Source: Janthinobacterium tructae
GTDB lineage: Bacteria; Pseudomonadota; Gammaproteobacteria; Burkholderiales; Burkholderiaceae_D
Length of the DNA stretch: 64,000 nt
Reading direction: 5' to 3'
Assembly: GCF_006517255.1 (NCBI RefSeq)
Contig: NZ_CP041185.1
Span: forward strand, 5,518,001 to 5,582,000
Below the pieces are notes generated by a model. The model searched no databases. It saw only the letters and a program-made list of their open reading frames with translations, and was not told the origin of the DNA. The translations under genes were made by a program, and so were the position numbers. Below are positions 51,328-59,583 of this stretch, piece after piece (the stretch's first letter is position 1; each line of letters begins with the position of its first letter).

Positions 51328-52553
51328 CGCGCGTGGCTGTGCTCGGCGCCGGCATCACGGGCGTCACCACCGCTTACGCGCTGGCGAAACGGGGCGTCAA
51401 TGTCACCCTGATCGAGCGCCACCGTTACGCGGCGATGGAAACGTCGTATGCGAATGGCGGGCAATTGTCGGCCTCGCACGCGGAAGTGTGGAACCACAAG
51501 GCGACTATATGGAACGCGCTGAAATGGATGGCGCGGCGCGATGCACCGCTGCTGCTCAATCCGACTCCCGGCTGGCACAAGCTGAGCTGGTTTGCGGAGT
51601 TTCTCGCCGCCATGCCGGACTATGAGCGCAACACCATCGCCACGGCGCGCATGGCGATCGCCGCGCGCGAACACTTGTTTGCGTGGGCGCAAGCGGAAAA
51701 CATCGCATTCGATCATCGCCGCGCCGGCATCCTGCACGTGTATCGGGACCGGCGTGGCTTCGAGCGGGCGGCCGGCGTGTCGCGCCTGCTGGCCAAGGGT
51801 GGCTTGCAGCGGCGCGCCGTGAGCTTGCTGGAAATGCGCGCCATCGAACCCGCATTGCACGGTGATTTTTACGGCGGCTACTACACGGACAGCGATTCCA
51901 CGGGCGACATCCACAAATTCACCAGCGGCCTGGCCGACGCCTGCGTGCGCCTGGGCGTGGCCTGCCGCTATGGTGCACCGGTCACAGCGCTGGCGCGCGA
52001 ACACGGCAAGCTGCGCGTCAGCGTGGGAGACGGCGAGGGCGAGGACAGCACCGTGTTCGACGCCGTCGTCATCTGCGCGGGCACGGCCAGCCGCGCCATG
52101 GCGGCAATGCTGGGCGAGCATGTGAACGTGTATCCCGTGAAAGGCTATTCGATCACCGTGCAGCTCGATGACGGCGCCAGCCAGGCGGCGGCGCCCAAGG
52201 TCAGCCTGCTCGACGACGCGACCAAGCTGGTCAGCAGCCGCCTCGGTGAAGACCGGCTGCGCGTGGCGGGTACGGCGGAATTTAATGGCATCAATTACGA
52301 TATCCGCGCCGATCGCATCCGCCCGCTATTGCAGTGGGTCGAACAGTGTTTTCCCGACATTAATACGCGCAAGGTGATCCCGTGGGCGGGCTTGCGCCCC
52401 ATGCTGCCGGCCATGCTGCCGAAAGTAGGGCCGGGCAAGGCGCCGGGCGTGTACTACAACACGGGCCACGGTCACCTGGGCTGGACCCTGGCGGCCGCGA
52501 CGGCGGAGCTGGTAGCAGAGGCGGTGGCTAGTTCTTCGGCAGCAAATCGCTGA
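51324..52553 (+). CDS. dadA: D-amino acid dehydrogenase, DadA-like
   Basis: FAD-dependent oxidase/dehydrogenase of the DAO superfamily, 409 residues. The FAD-binding GAGITG is at 8-13, followed by VTLIERHRYAAMETSYANGGQ; the C-terminus has GLRPMLPAMLPKVG and YYNTGHGHLGWTLA. DadA oxidises D-alanine and other D-amino acids to keto acids, feeding electrons to the respiratory chain. The start overlaps the HxlR stop (ATGA). Confidence 0.88.
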   Translation: MTRVAVLGAGITGVTTAYALAKRGVNVTLIERHRYAAMETSYANGGQLSASHAEVWNHKATIWNALKWMARRDAPLLLNPTPGWHKLSWFAEFLAAMPDYERNTIATARMAIAAREHLFAWAQAENIAFDHRRAGILHVYRDRRGFERAAGVSRLLAKGGLQRRAVSLLEMRAIEPALHGDFYGGYYTDSDSTGDIHKFTSGLADACVRLGVACRYGAPVTALAREHGKLRVSVGDGEGEDSTVFDAVVICAGTASRAMAAMLGEHVNVYPVKGYSITVQLDDGASQAAAPKVSLLDDATKLVSSRLGEDRLRVAGTAEFNGINYDIRADRIRPLLQWVEQCFPDINTRKVIPWAGLRPMLPAMLPKVGPGKAPGVYYNTGHGHLGWTLAAATAELVAEAVASSSAANR

Positions 52554-53607
52554 GCGCGGCGCGGCCCTTGACGGTGAGGAAGGGGCCGACCTTGTTGTAG
52601 GGGAGTAAAAAATCGTTTTCACAGCCGCTGCCGTTCGAATCTTCCCAGAACGACACGCCTTCAGGTTTCAGCGACAGGTGGAAGCGGCCGCGGCCGTCGT
52701 AATCCGTGCCCTTGCACTCGGCGTCGATTGTCACATTCTTGAAGAGGGCCTGGCGCAGGCGGTCCGGCAATTCGGCCTTGTCGTCGCCATCGCTGGCGCT
52801 GGCGCCAAACCAGTTCCACACGTCCGTTTCCTGGCCCGTTTTCACGTCCCAGGTGCGGAATCGGATGGAGATGCCGCTGGCGCCATAGCCGGCCGGCCAG
52901 CGGTAAAACTTGATCGTCACCCAGCGCGGCGACCAGTAGGTGGGCTCCGCATACACTTCGTCTTCCGTCGTGAAACCGTTGCGGCCCAGATATTCGCGGC
53001 GCGTGGCATAAAAATCGGCCAAGTCCTTTTTGTTCTTCGCCAGCACGGCGCGCAGTTGCGTGTTGATTTTCGCCACGCCGTCGCCGGGGGCGATCAGTTC
53101 CACCGTGATGCTGTCGCCCACTTGCAGGTTGCGGTATTGCTTGCCTTCGAAGGCGATGGGTTTGCTGACCTTGGTACTGGGAAAGTCTTCCAGTACCAGG
53201 TTGTAGGCGTCACTGGCGCAGGACGGATGGTCGCGGTCGCCCGCCGCTTCCAGCAGGGTCAAGGCCAGGGGCAGGGTCTTGCCGCTTTTTGGCTCCGTCC
53301 AGGTGCCGATGAGCTTGCCGCCCTGCGGTGCATTGAGTTTCCACGTGCCCGTGGTATCGCCCTTGGCATCGGATTCGCTCCAGTCGCTCTTGCCGTTCGG
53401 CATGGACAGCATGATCGGTGTCTTGTAGCGCGTGTAGTAGTAATTGCCGCTGCGGTCAGATCCTTGCGTGGGGCTGGGCTGGTTGAAGCAAGCGACGATA
53501 TCGGCCTTGCCCAGCGTGCCCTGCCATACCCCTTGCACGGGCGGTTCGGCCGCCATGGCGATATGGAAGGCAGGCAGGGTCAGGCAAGCAAACAGAAAGC
53601 GGCGCAT
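52528..53607 (-). CDS. Hypothetical exported protein
   Basis: This 359-residue protein has a signal peptide (MRRFLFACLTLPAFHIAMA, cleavage before AEPP) and a mature part rich in beta strands. The N-terminal half (VQGVWQGTLGKADIVACF to GTWKLNAPQGGKLIGTW) looks like a small beta-barrel or lipocalin-like unit; the rest is unrecognised. Cysteine pairs suggest disulfides. AGAGGAA precedes the ATG at 53607. Its 3' end overlaps dadA convergently by 26 bp. Confidence 0.7.
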   Translation of the reverse strand: MRRFLFACLTLPAFHIAMAAEPPVQGVWQGTLGKADIVACFNQPSPTQGSDRSGNYYYTRYKTPIMLSMPNGKSDWSESDAKGDTTGTWKLNAPQGGKLIGTWTEPKSGKTLPLALTLLEAAGDRDHPSCASDAYNLVLEDFPSTKVSKPIAFEGKQYRNLQVGDSITVELIAPGDGVAKINTQLRAVLAKNKKDLADFYATRREYLGRNGFTTEDEVYAEPTYWSPRWVTIKFYRWPAGYGASGISIRFRTWDVKTGQETDVWNWFGASASDGDDKAELPDRLRQALFKNVTIDAECKGTDYDGRGRFHLSLKPEGVSFWEDSNGSGCENDFLLPYNKVGPFLTVKGRAALSDLLPKN

Positions 53608-53676
53608 CGGCGGTTCCTCTCGTGGGCGAAGGCCGATTCTACATGGCCGCGCCCACGAGATGCCGCACGCCAACTT

Positions 53677-54708
53677 TTACGCTGGCTTTTCCTGCGCCAC
53701 CACGGCCATCGCCGCGCCCAGGTATTGCAGCATGGCCGCGTCGACAAAGCTGCCTTCCATCAAACGCGGTTCCTGCTGGTGCGCCTGGCGAAATTTCAGC
53801 TGCGTGGCCGGGTCCGTGCCCGCATACGCGCGGAACAGCTCCAGCCACTGCCGCGTCAGTTGCAGCACGGCCTGGTCGGTGGGCGGCGTGCGCGCATCGA
53901 TGGCGGCGCGCACGGCGGCGATCAGGGCCGGCCACTCGCCCGAACGCTTGCCGTAATTGGCGGCCAGGTGCGCATATTCCTGCTCGTTGAGGAAAGGCCG
54001 ATACAGTGCGATGCGCGAGGCATTGAAGGCGGCGATGATGAACTGCATCAAGTCCGCATCGATGCTGGTCGTCGCTTGCAGCGATGGCTCCTGCGCGTGC
54101 ATGTCGTTCAGCCGCGCGAACAGGCCAGGGTGGGCGCCCGTGTCGCGCACCAGCTTGACCATCCATTGCGTGGCCAGCGCCTGCGCTTGCGCATCGCCGG
54201 GGCTGGCGCCCGCGTCTTTGACGGCGCGCACTCTCGCTATCAGTTCTTTCCACTCCTGTTCCACGGCCGCGTCCGACAGCAGCGGCAGTTGTTGCAGTTC
54301 TTCGTGACTAAAATATTTGTCGTACATGGTCATCAACTCCATTGTGGTGAGCCACTCGGCCAGTTCCGGCGCCTGCCCCTGCGCCAGTTGCGCCTGCAAG
54401 CTGCACAGGCGTGCGCGCAGGGTGGAAGCCTGCGCGATCTGGCGCTCCAGCATGGCGATCTGCCGCGCCACGATGGAGGAGAGCGGCAGATCCGGCCCGG
54501 CGAGTGCGTTGGCGATATCGGCCAGCGACAGCCCGAACTTGCGCAGCGCCATGATCCGGTGCAAGCGGTCCATGTCGCCGTGCTGGTACAGGCGGTAGCC
54601 AGCGGGTGTGCGCGCCGAAGGCGAGAGCAGGCCAATGCTGTCGTAGTGGTGCAGGGTGCGGATGGTCAGGCCCGTGAGCCTGGCCAGTTCACCGATTTTC
54701 AACAGCAT
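53677..54708 (-). CDS. MerR-family regulator with TipAS-like effector region
   Basis: This 343-residue regulator has the MerR helix-turn-helix at 1-70 (LLKIGELARLTGLTIRTLHHYDSIGLLSPSAR), a coiled coil at about 75-125, and a long helical C-terminal region. That region appears to have two TipAS-like modules (block KYFSHEELQQLPLL, then a second around NASRIALYRPFLNEQEYAHLA). TipAS domains bind thiopeptides and other drugs. AAAGGAG lies seven bases before the ATG at 54708. Its target is unknown; it divides two regulators and is not clearly paired. Confidence 0.85.
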   Translation of the reverse strand: MLLKIGELARLTGLTIRTLHHYDSIGLLSPSARTPAGYRLYQHGDMDRLHRIMALRKFGLSLADIANALAGPDLPLSSIVARQIAMLERQIAQASTLRARLCSLQAQLAQGQAPELAEWLTTMELMTMYDKYFSHEELQQLPLLSDAAVEQEWKELIARVRAVKDAGASPGDAQAQALATQWMVKLVRDTGAHPGLFARLNDMHAQEPSLQATTSIDADLMQFIIAAFNASRIALYRPFLNEQEYAHLAANYGKRSGEWPALIAAVRAAIDARTPPTDQAVLQLTRQWLELFRAYAGTDPATQLKFRQAHQQEPRLMEGSFVDAAMLQYLGAAMAVVAQEKPA

Positions 54709-54777
54709 GGCGTACTCCTTTCCTGGTGCGTACGGCCAGCATCGACCATGACGTAACGTCAGGGGCAAGCCGTATTT

Positions 54778-55692
54778 TTATCTGATTGTCAGCCGCTGCT
54801 GCAGTTCCTGCAGCAGGGTGCCCGTCTTCGGCGTCAGCTCGCGCGCCAGCGGCCAGGCCAGGTACAGGGGCAAGCCTGGCGTGCTCAGCTGCGGCAGGAC
54901 TGCCACGATGGCGCCCGTGGCCAGGTATTCCTGCACCAGCCAGGTGGCCAGCTGCGCCACGCCCAGGCCCGCCAGCACGGCGGCCGTGCGCGCTTCCGCG
55001 TCGCCCACCGTCATGCGTGGCGACGCCAGGCGGTATTCCACCTGCCCACCATGTTCATCGTGCGGGAAGAGCCACGGCATGGGCGAGCCGTCGCCGCGTC
55101 CGTAGGCGATGCAGTCGTGCTGCTCCAGATCTGCGATGGACGCGGGCGTGCCGCGCCGCGCCAGGTAGGCCGGCGCCGCGCACAGGATCAGCTGCTCGTC
55201 GCCCAGGTGCATCTGTCCCAGCGCGGCCGGCCAGTGCGAGGGTGCGCCGATGCGCACGGCGATGTCGATGCGTTCCTCGAACAGGTCGACGAAGCGGTCA
55301 CTGAAGGCGATCGAAGGCTGCAGGCGCGGATACTGCGCGCACAGTTCCAGCAGGGCCGGCATCACGCGCAGCCGGCCATACGCGGCGGGCACGCCGATGC
55401 GCACCTTGCCCGCCAGTGCCGTCGCGTGCTCGGCCAGCACGTCTTCCGCGTCCGCCAGTTCCTGCAGCACGCGCTTGCAGGTGGCGTAATAGGCGCGGCC
55501 AGCGTCGCTCAGTTTCAGCCGGCGCGTGCTGCGCACGAACAGCAGCACGCCCAGCCGTTCTTCGAGGCGCGCCACGCTCTTGCTGACGGCCGAGCTGCTC
55601 AGGTGCAGGTGCTCGGCCGCCTTGGTAAAACTGCCCGCGTCGGCCGTGGCGAGGAAGGGCGTGAGACCTTTTAGATGTTCCGATGAAAACAT
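54778..55692 (-). CDS. LysR-family transcriptional regulator, divergent from the PRISE-like reductase
   Basis: This 304-residue LysR protein has the helix-turn-helix at 1-65 (LKGLTPFLATADAGSFTKAAEHLHLSSSAVSKSV). It is divergent across a 97-bp gap from the SDR gene at 55790, which it likely regulates. Confidence 0.9.
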   Translation of the reverse strand: MFSSEHLKGLTPFLATADAGSFTKAAEHLHLSSSAVSKSVARLEERLGVLLFVRSTRRLKLSDAGRAYYATCKRVLQELADAEDVLAEHATALAGKVRIGVPAAYGRLRVMPALLELCAQYPRLQPSIAFSDRFVDLFEERIDIAVRIGAPSHWPAALGQMHLGDEQLILCAAPAYLARRGTPASIADLEQHDCIAYGRGDGSPMPWLFPHDEHGGQVEYRLASPRMTVGDAEARTAAVLAGLGVAQLATWLVQEYLATGAIVAVLPQLSTPGLPLYLAWPLARELTPKTGTLLQELQQRLTIR

Positions 55693-55789
55693 GATTCGCG
55701 AATTTTATTCATGAATAAGGTGAAATAGTATCGCGGATAAGAATTTCAGTCGCGGATATGATGGGTTTTTCTTTCGGAGGCTTTCTAAC

Positions 55790-56857
55790 ATGCAAAAACA
55801 CGCCCTCATCATCGGCGCCAGCGGCGTCATCGGCAGCAACCTGGCCACGCATTTGTTGGCGCAAGGCTGGCAGGTGACAGGCGTCTCGCGGGGGCGCACG
55901 CCAGTCCCCCCCGGCTGCACGGCCTTGCCGCTCGATGCGACGGATGGCGCCGCCGTCGCCTCGGCGCTGGCGGGCCTGGATGCCAGCCACGTCTTCTTCA
56001 CGGCTTGGGCGCGCCAGGACAACGAGCAGGAAAACATCCGCGTCAATGGCGCCATGGTGGCCAATGTGCTGGCCGCGCTGGGACCGCAGGGCCATTTGCG
56101 CCATGTAGCGCTGGTGACGGGCCTCAAGCATTACCTGGGACCGTTCGATGCGTATGGCAAGGGAACAGTGCCTGTGACGCCGTTCCGCGAGGAGCAGGGC
56201 CGCCAGGACGTCGAGAATTTTTACTATGAGCAGGAGGACCGCCTGTTCGCGGCCGCCGCTCAGTACGGCTTTACGTGGAGCGTGCACCGCCCGCACACCA
56301 TCATCGGCTATGCGCTGGGCAATGCCATGAACATGGGTTTGACGCTGGCCGTGTATGCGCATTTGTGCAAGGCCAGCGGCGCGCCCTTCGTCTTTCCCGG
56401 TTCACCCGCGCAGTGGCATGGTTTGTCCGACATGACGGACGCGGGCCAGATCGCGCGCCACCTGGCGTGGGCGGCGGACAGTCCCGCCGCACGCAATGAA
56501 GATTTTAATATCGTCAATGGCGACGTGTTCCGCTGGAAGTGGCTGTGGCCACGCCTGGCAGCCTACTTCGGCGTGGCAGCGGCGGACTTGCCGGAAACGA
56601 TGGCGCCGCTGGCTGAGCGCATGCAGGGTGCGCCCGCCCAATGGCGTGCCATCGCGCAGCAGCATGGCCTGGTGGAATCCGATATCAGCCGCCTGGCTTC
56701 CTGGTGGCATACGGATGCCGACCTGGGCCGGCCGATGGAAGTGATGACGGACATGGGCAAGAGCCGCAAGGCGGGCTTCCTCGACTACCAGGATACGCAG
56801 GATGCCTTCTTCAATCTGTTCGAGCGCCTGAAGGCGGAGCGCGTCATTCCGCGCTGA
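55790..56857 (+). CDS. PRISE-like short-chain dehydrogenase/reductase
   Basis: This 355-residue extended SDR has the NAD(P) loop GASGVIG at 9-15 and the block ALVTGLKHYLGPFDAYGKG. The K-H-Y-L-G-P motif with its conserved Lys is typical of progesterone 5-beta-reductase/iridoid-synthase-like (PRISE) enone reductases. ENFYYEQED and WSVHRPHTIIGYA carry the active-site Tyr and region. It probably reduces activated C=C bonds with NADPH. GGAGG lies eight bases before the ATG. Confidence 0.88.
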   Translation: MQKHALIIGASGVIGSNLATHLLAQGWQVTGVSRGRTPVPPGCTALPLDATDGAAVASALAGLDASHVFFTAWARQDNEQENIRVNGAMVANVLAALGPQGHLRHVALVTGLKHYLGPFDAYGKGTVPVTPFREEQGRQDVENFYYEQEDRLFAAAAQYGFTWSVHRPHTIIGYALGNAMNMGLTLAVYAHLCKASGAPFVFPGSPAQWHGLSDMTDAGQIARHLAWAADSPAARNEDFNIVNGDVFRWKWLWPRLAAYFGVAAADLPETMAPLAERMQGAPAQWRAIAQQHGLVESDISRLASWWHTDADLGRPMEVMTDMGKSRKAGFLDYQDTQDAFFNLFERLKAERVIPR

Positions 56858-56876
56858 CCCGGTCGCCGCCAACGAT

Positions 56877-56967
56877 GTTGTCGGCTTACGCCGTTCCGGC
56901 TAAGCCGACCTACCGGGCCATCGTGGTAATGCGTAGGTCGGCTTAGCGCGCAAGCGCGTAAGCTGAC
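56877..56967. repeat. REP/BIME-like intergenic repeat
   Basis: Two oppositely oriented copies of a TAGGTCGGCTTAGC-type unit (56881-56913 and 56933-56967) form a large inverted repeat between the PRISE-like gene and the SMP-30-like gene. This TCGGCTTA(C/G)GC element type is common between genes in many proteobacteria. Confidence 0.85.
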
Positions 56968-56978
56968 ATCCCCACATG

Positions 56979-57923
56979 CTATTCGGCCTTGCGCCGCTCC
57001 TGCGCCCGCTGCCATTCCAGGCCCGGGCGGTCGACGCGAAATTGCAGCAGGCGTCCCTGCACCACTTCCGTCACATACGCCGTGCGGCCGTCGGGGCCGC
57101 CGAAGGTGATGTTGCTGGGCTTGGCGCCGGGCACGCTGATCTCGCGCAGGATGCGCCCCTGCGGCGACAGTTTGACGACGCTGCCCTTGCCGTAGCGCGT
57201 CACGTACAGGTTGCCGTCGACATCCACGCGCATGCCGTCCATGCCGAAATCGTCAAACTTGATCAGCAATCGCTTGCCGCTCAGGCTGCCGTCCGCGGCG
57301 ATGTCGTACATCCAGATATTGCGCTGAACACTTTCATTCACATACAAAATCTTGCCGTCAGGGCTCACTTCGATGCCGTTGGCCGTGCCCATGGTGTCGA
57401 GCGCCAGGGTCACCGTGCCGTCTTGCGCGATGCGCCACACGCGGCCCGTGTTTTCCTTCCAGTTCGGGTCGCTCGCATACAGTACATCGTCGGCCGTGAT
57501 GGCGATGTCGTTCGGCTGCGTCATGCGCGGCTCGCGCGCGTGGATGGTGAGCGCGCGCGTGGCCGGATCGACCAGGTAAATCGTGTGTTCCATGTAGTCG
57601 GCCAGATACATCTGGCCCCGGCTGCCGAAGCGGATGCCGTTGGCGATGCTGGTGCCGGGCAGGGTCAGCCACACTTCGCCGCTGCCATCGGGACGCACCT
57701 TGCCGATGGTTTGCTGGCGCGCAAAGTTGACGGCGTAGATATTGCCATCCGCATCCACGGCCGGGCCTTCGATGCCCTTGGTAAAGGAGTGCGCGGGCGT
57801 GAAGGTGGTGGTGAGAAACAGCGCTTCGTGCGCGGGCGGGCTGGCGCAGGCGGACAGGCTGGCCAGCGCGGCGGCCAGCACGGCGGTGCGCAGCGCCGGC
57901 AGGGCGGTTCGGGTATCGGACAT
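56979..57923 (-). CDS. SMP-30/gluconolactonase-like lipoprotein
   Basis: This 314-residue protein has a lipobox at the end of the signal peptide (LASLSAC, Cys about 27), so it is a membrane-anchored lipoprotein. The mature part is a six-bladed beta-propeller of the SMP-30/strictosidine-synthase type, with GIEGPAVDADGNIYAVNF, NDIAITADDVLYASDPN and GMDGMRVDVDGNLYVTRYG. It likely hydrolyses a lactone or ester using a metal ion. The substrate is unknown. Confidence 0.85.
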   Translation of the reverse strand: MSDTRTALPALRTAVLAAALASLSACASPPAHEALFLTTTFTPAHSFTKGIEGPAVDADGNIYAVNFARQQTIGKVRPDGSGEVWLTLPGTSIANGIRFGSRGQMYLADYMEHTIYLVDPATRALTIHAREPRMTQPNDIAITADDVLYASDPNWKENTGRVWRIAQDGTVTLALDTMGTANGIEVSPDGKILYVNESVQRNIWMYDIAADGSLSGKRLLIKFDDFGMDGMRVDVDGNLYVTRYGKGSVVKLSPQGRILREISVPGAKPSNITFGGPDGRTAYVTEVVQGRLLQFRVDRPGLEWQRAQERRKAE

Positions 57924-58010
57924 CAGGGATCTCTGTATGGCAAAGGTGGCGTATGTTACCCGAGGCGCAGCAAGCGGGGCGCCATTGTATGCCTTATCCC
58001 AAGCCTCATC

Positions 58011-58253
58011 TCAGGCCGCCACCACGACCAGGTCGGGGAAGTCATCCTGCCAGCCGGCCCAGGCATCCTGCAAATGCGCGTGCATGCCGGCGCGTTCTTG
58101 CGCCTGATCAAACGTGTCCGCGCTGGCCAGCAGAAAATGGGCGATGGCGCGCAGGGTGGCCGGGTCGGCCTGGATGGTCACGTCGGAGCAGGGTAGCGGA
58201 CGTTCGGCGGCCTCGTCTTGCAGGTAGCAGTGCAGCGATAAGTGTGCGGTCAT
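58011..58253 (-). CDS. Small hypothetical protein, Imm32-like
   Basis: This 80-residue acidic protein starts MTAHLSLHCYLQ, with a core DVTIQADPATLRAIAHFLLASA and HLQDAWAGW that resembles immunity protein 32. The resemblance is from memory and weak. It starts 5 bp after the stop of the gene at 58259, so the two form a pair. A TTG three codons upstream is a possible alternative start. Confidence 0.5.
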   Translation of the reverse strand: MTAHLSLHCYLQDEAAERPLPCSDVTIQADPATLRAIAHFLLASADTFDQAQERAGMHAHLQDAWAGWQDDFPDLVVVAA

Positions 58254-58258
58254 GGGTA

Positions 58259-59008
58259 TCAATTGTTGATGTAGGCGCCCAGCATGGCGTGTGCGTTCAG
58301 TGCGGCGCGGGCCGCTTCCTGTTCCCCGGGCTGCAGGTACCAGAAGATCCAGCCGGCATGTTCTTCACAGCGGCCATGGGCTTGCATCGCACCGCGCAGC
58401 GCTTGCCGGCGCTCGGGCGGCAGCGCGTCCAGTCTGGCTTGCGTGAAACCATTGATGGGATAGACATCGCGCAGGTGCGCATCTTGCAGCCCGCGCCGCT
58501 TGATGGCGGACCAGTTGTTTGCCGGGCAAGGAATGCCAAAGGTCATCGGATGGGTCTCATCGAGCTGCCGGTAGCCGAGTGCGTAGCCGGTGCCATAGCC
58601 CTGCGTTTCAGCGTAGCAGTACACATAATCGCAATGGTCAAACAGGCCGGGTATGGCCCGTGCTCCGTCGAACAGCGGCGCCAGCGCAAGCTTGCTGGCG
58701 CGTATGGACAGAATCAGCTCCGAGCCCGATGAATACATCGCCTGCGCGTCGCAGTTAACGGCCTCGTCAGCTTCGTCGGGCGGCACGATGCGCGGCGAAA
58801 GCAGTCCGATGCTGTCGGTCTCTGGCGCAAACAGCATCTTCTCGTAATTTCGCTGTGAGAACTTGACGATCTTGCCGCGCTTGTTGCCGTAGCGCTCGAC
58901 GCGCTCGCCCACGCGTTCGAACCAGGCAAACAGCTGTGCGCTGGCCGCGGCGGGATTGAAGGGGCTATTCTGGCTGAATTCGCCGACGAGGAAATGGTAT
59001 TGGTCCAT
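58259..59008 (-). CDS. Hypothetical protein, possible immunity protein (Imm52-like)
   Basis: This protein of about 249 residues begins MDQYHFLVGEFSQNSPFNPA; an ATG at 59062 would add 18 residues. It has no signal peptide or membrane helix. The block ERYGNKRGKIVKFSQRNYEKM and the C-terminal GRCEEHAGWIFWYLQPGE are distinctive but I cannot name the family with certainty. Pairing with a small Imm32-like gene and the absence of enzyme motifs suggest orphan immunity genes against contact-delivered toxins. Confidence 0.5.
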   Translation of the reverse strand: MDQYHFLVGEFSQNSPFNPAAASAQLFAWFERVGERVERYGNKRGKIVKFSQRNYEKMLFAPETDSIGLLSPRIVPPDEADEAVNCDAQAMYSSGSELILSIRASKLALAPLFDGARAIPGLFDHCDYVYCYAETQGYGTGYALGYRQLDETHPMTFGIPCPANNWSAIKRRGLQDAHLRDVYPINGFTQARLDALPPERRQALRGAMQAHGRCEEHAGWIFWYLQPGEQEAARAALNAHAMLGAYINN

Positions 59009-59246
59009 TGGCAATACGGGGGGAGGGTTGCGACAGGCGCATTTTTGCACGGAATGCAACATATTGCCAATGCGCGCGCGTGACCATTCCGTCAGGCGGC
59101 CTGATGCGTATGTAGTTGATTTAAATGGAATTTTCGCCGCATTGTGCTTACTTTGAAGCGTATTGCGGTTACACTAAGTCTGACTATACTGCAATGATGA
59201 CCGTGGTGCTTGTTCACTACGTCGCTGGCAATCCCACGGAGGCCTC

Positions 59247-59483
59247 ATGTCTTATGCGAATCCCACCACCCACAATGGCTTCCTGATCTCGGCCTATGCC
59301 TGCGAATTGCCCGAGGGGTGCTGGCAGGGACAGTTGGTGCTGAGCAAGTGCGGCTTTGAAGAGGTGCGGCAAGCCAATCTGGAAAATCGCAGCACGCAGC
59401 ACGAGGCGGAGCAATCGGCCCTGGCCATGGGCTGGCAGCTCGCCAATTACGTGCTACCCGTGCGCACTGTTGACGATAAGTAA
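59247..59483 (+). CDS. Hypothetical protein, 78 residues
   Basis: This small soluble protein begins MSYANPTTHNGFLISAYACELPEGCWQGQLVL. It has three cysteines (in YACEL, EGCWQ and SKCGF). No family recognised. GGAGG lies close upstream of the ATG. It lies 100 bp before the hybrid kinase gene on the same strand. Confidence 0.6.
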   Translation: MSYANPTTHNGFLISAYACELPEGCWQGQLVLSKCGFEEVRQANLENRSTQHEAEQSALAMGWQLANYVLPVRTVDDK

Positions 59484-59583
59484 CCGAATGCTTTCATTTC
59501 ATGAGGAAAATAGAGTATCGTGCTCAGCTAGAAAGTAATACACCGTATGCAGCAATAGAGCTGGCGTGCGCGGCGAGGTCTGA

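Noticed and set aside
52678..54756. Plus-strand open frame of nearly 700 codons opposite the exported protein and MerR gene
   Set aside because: It is an antisense shadow; the MerR gene has a clear helix-turn-helix and ribosome binding site.
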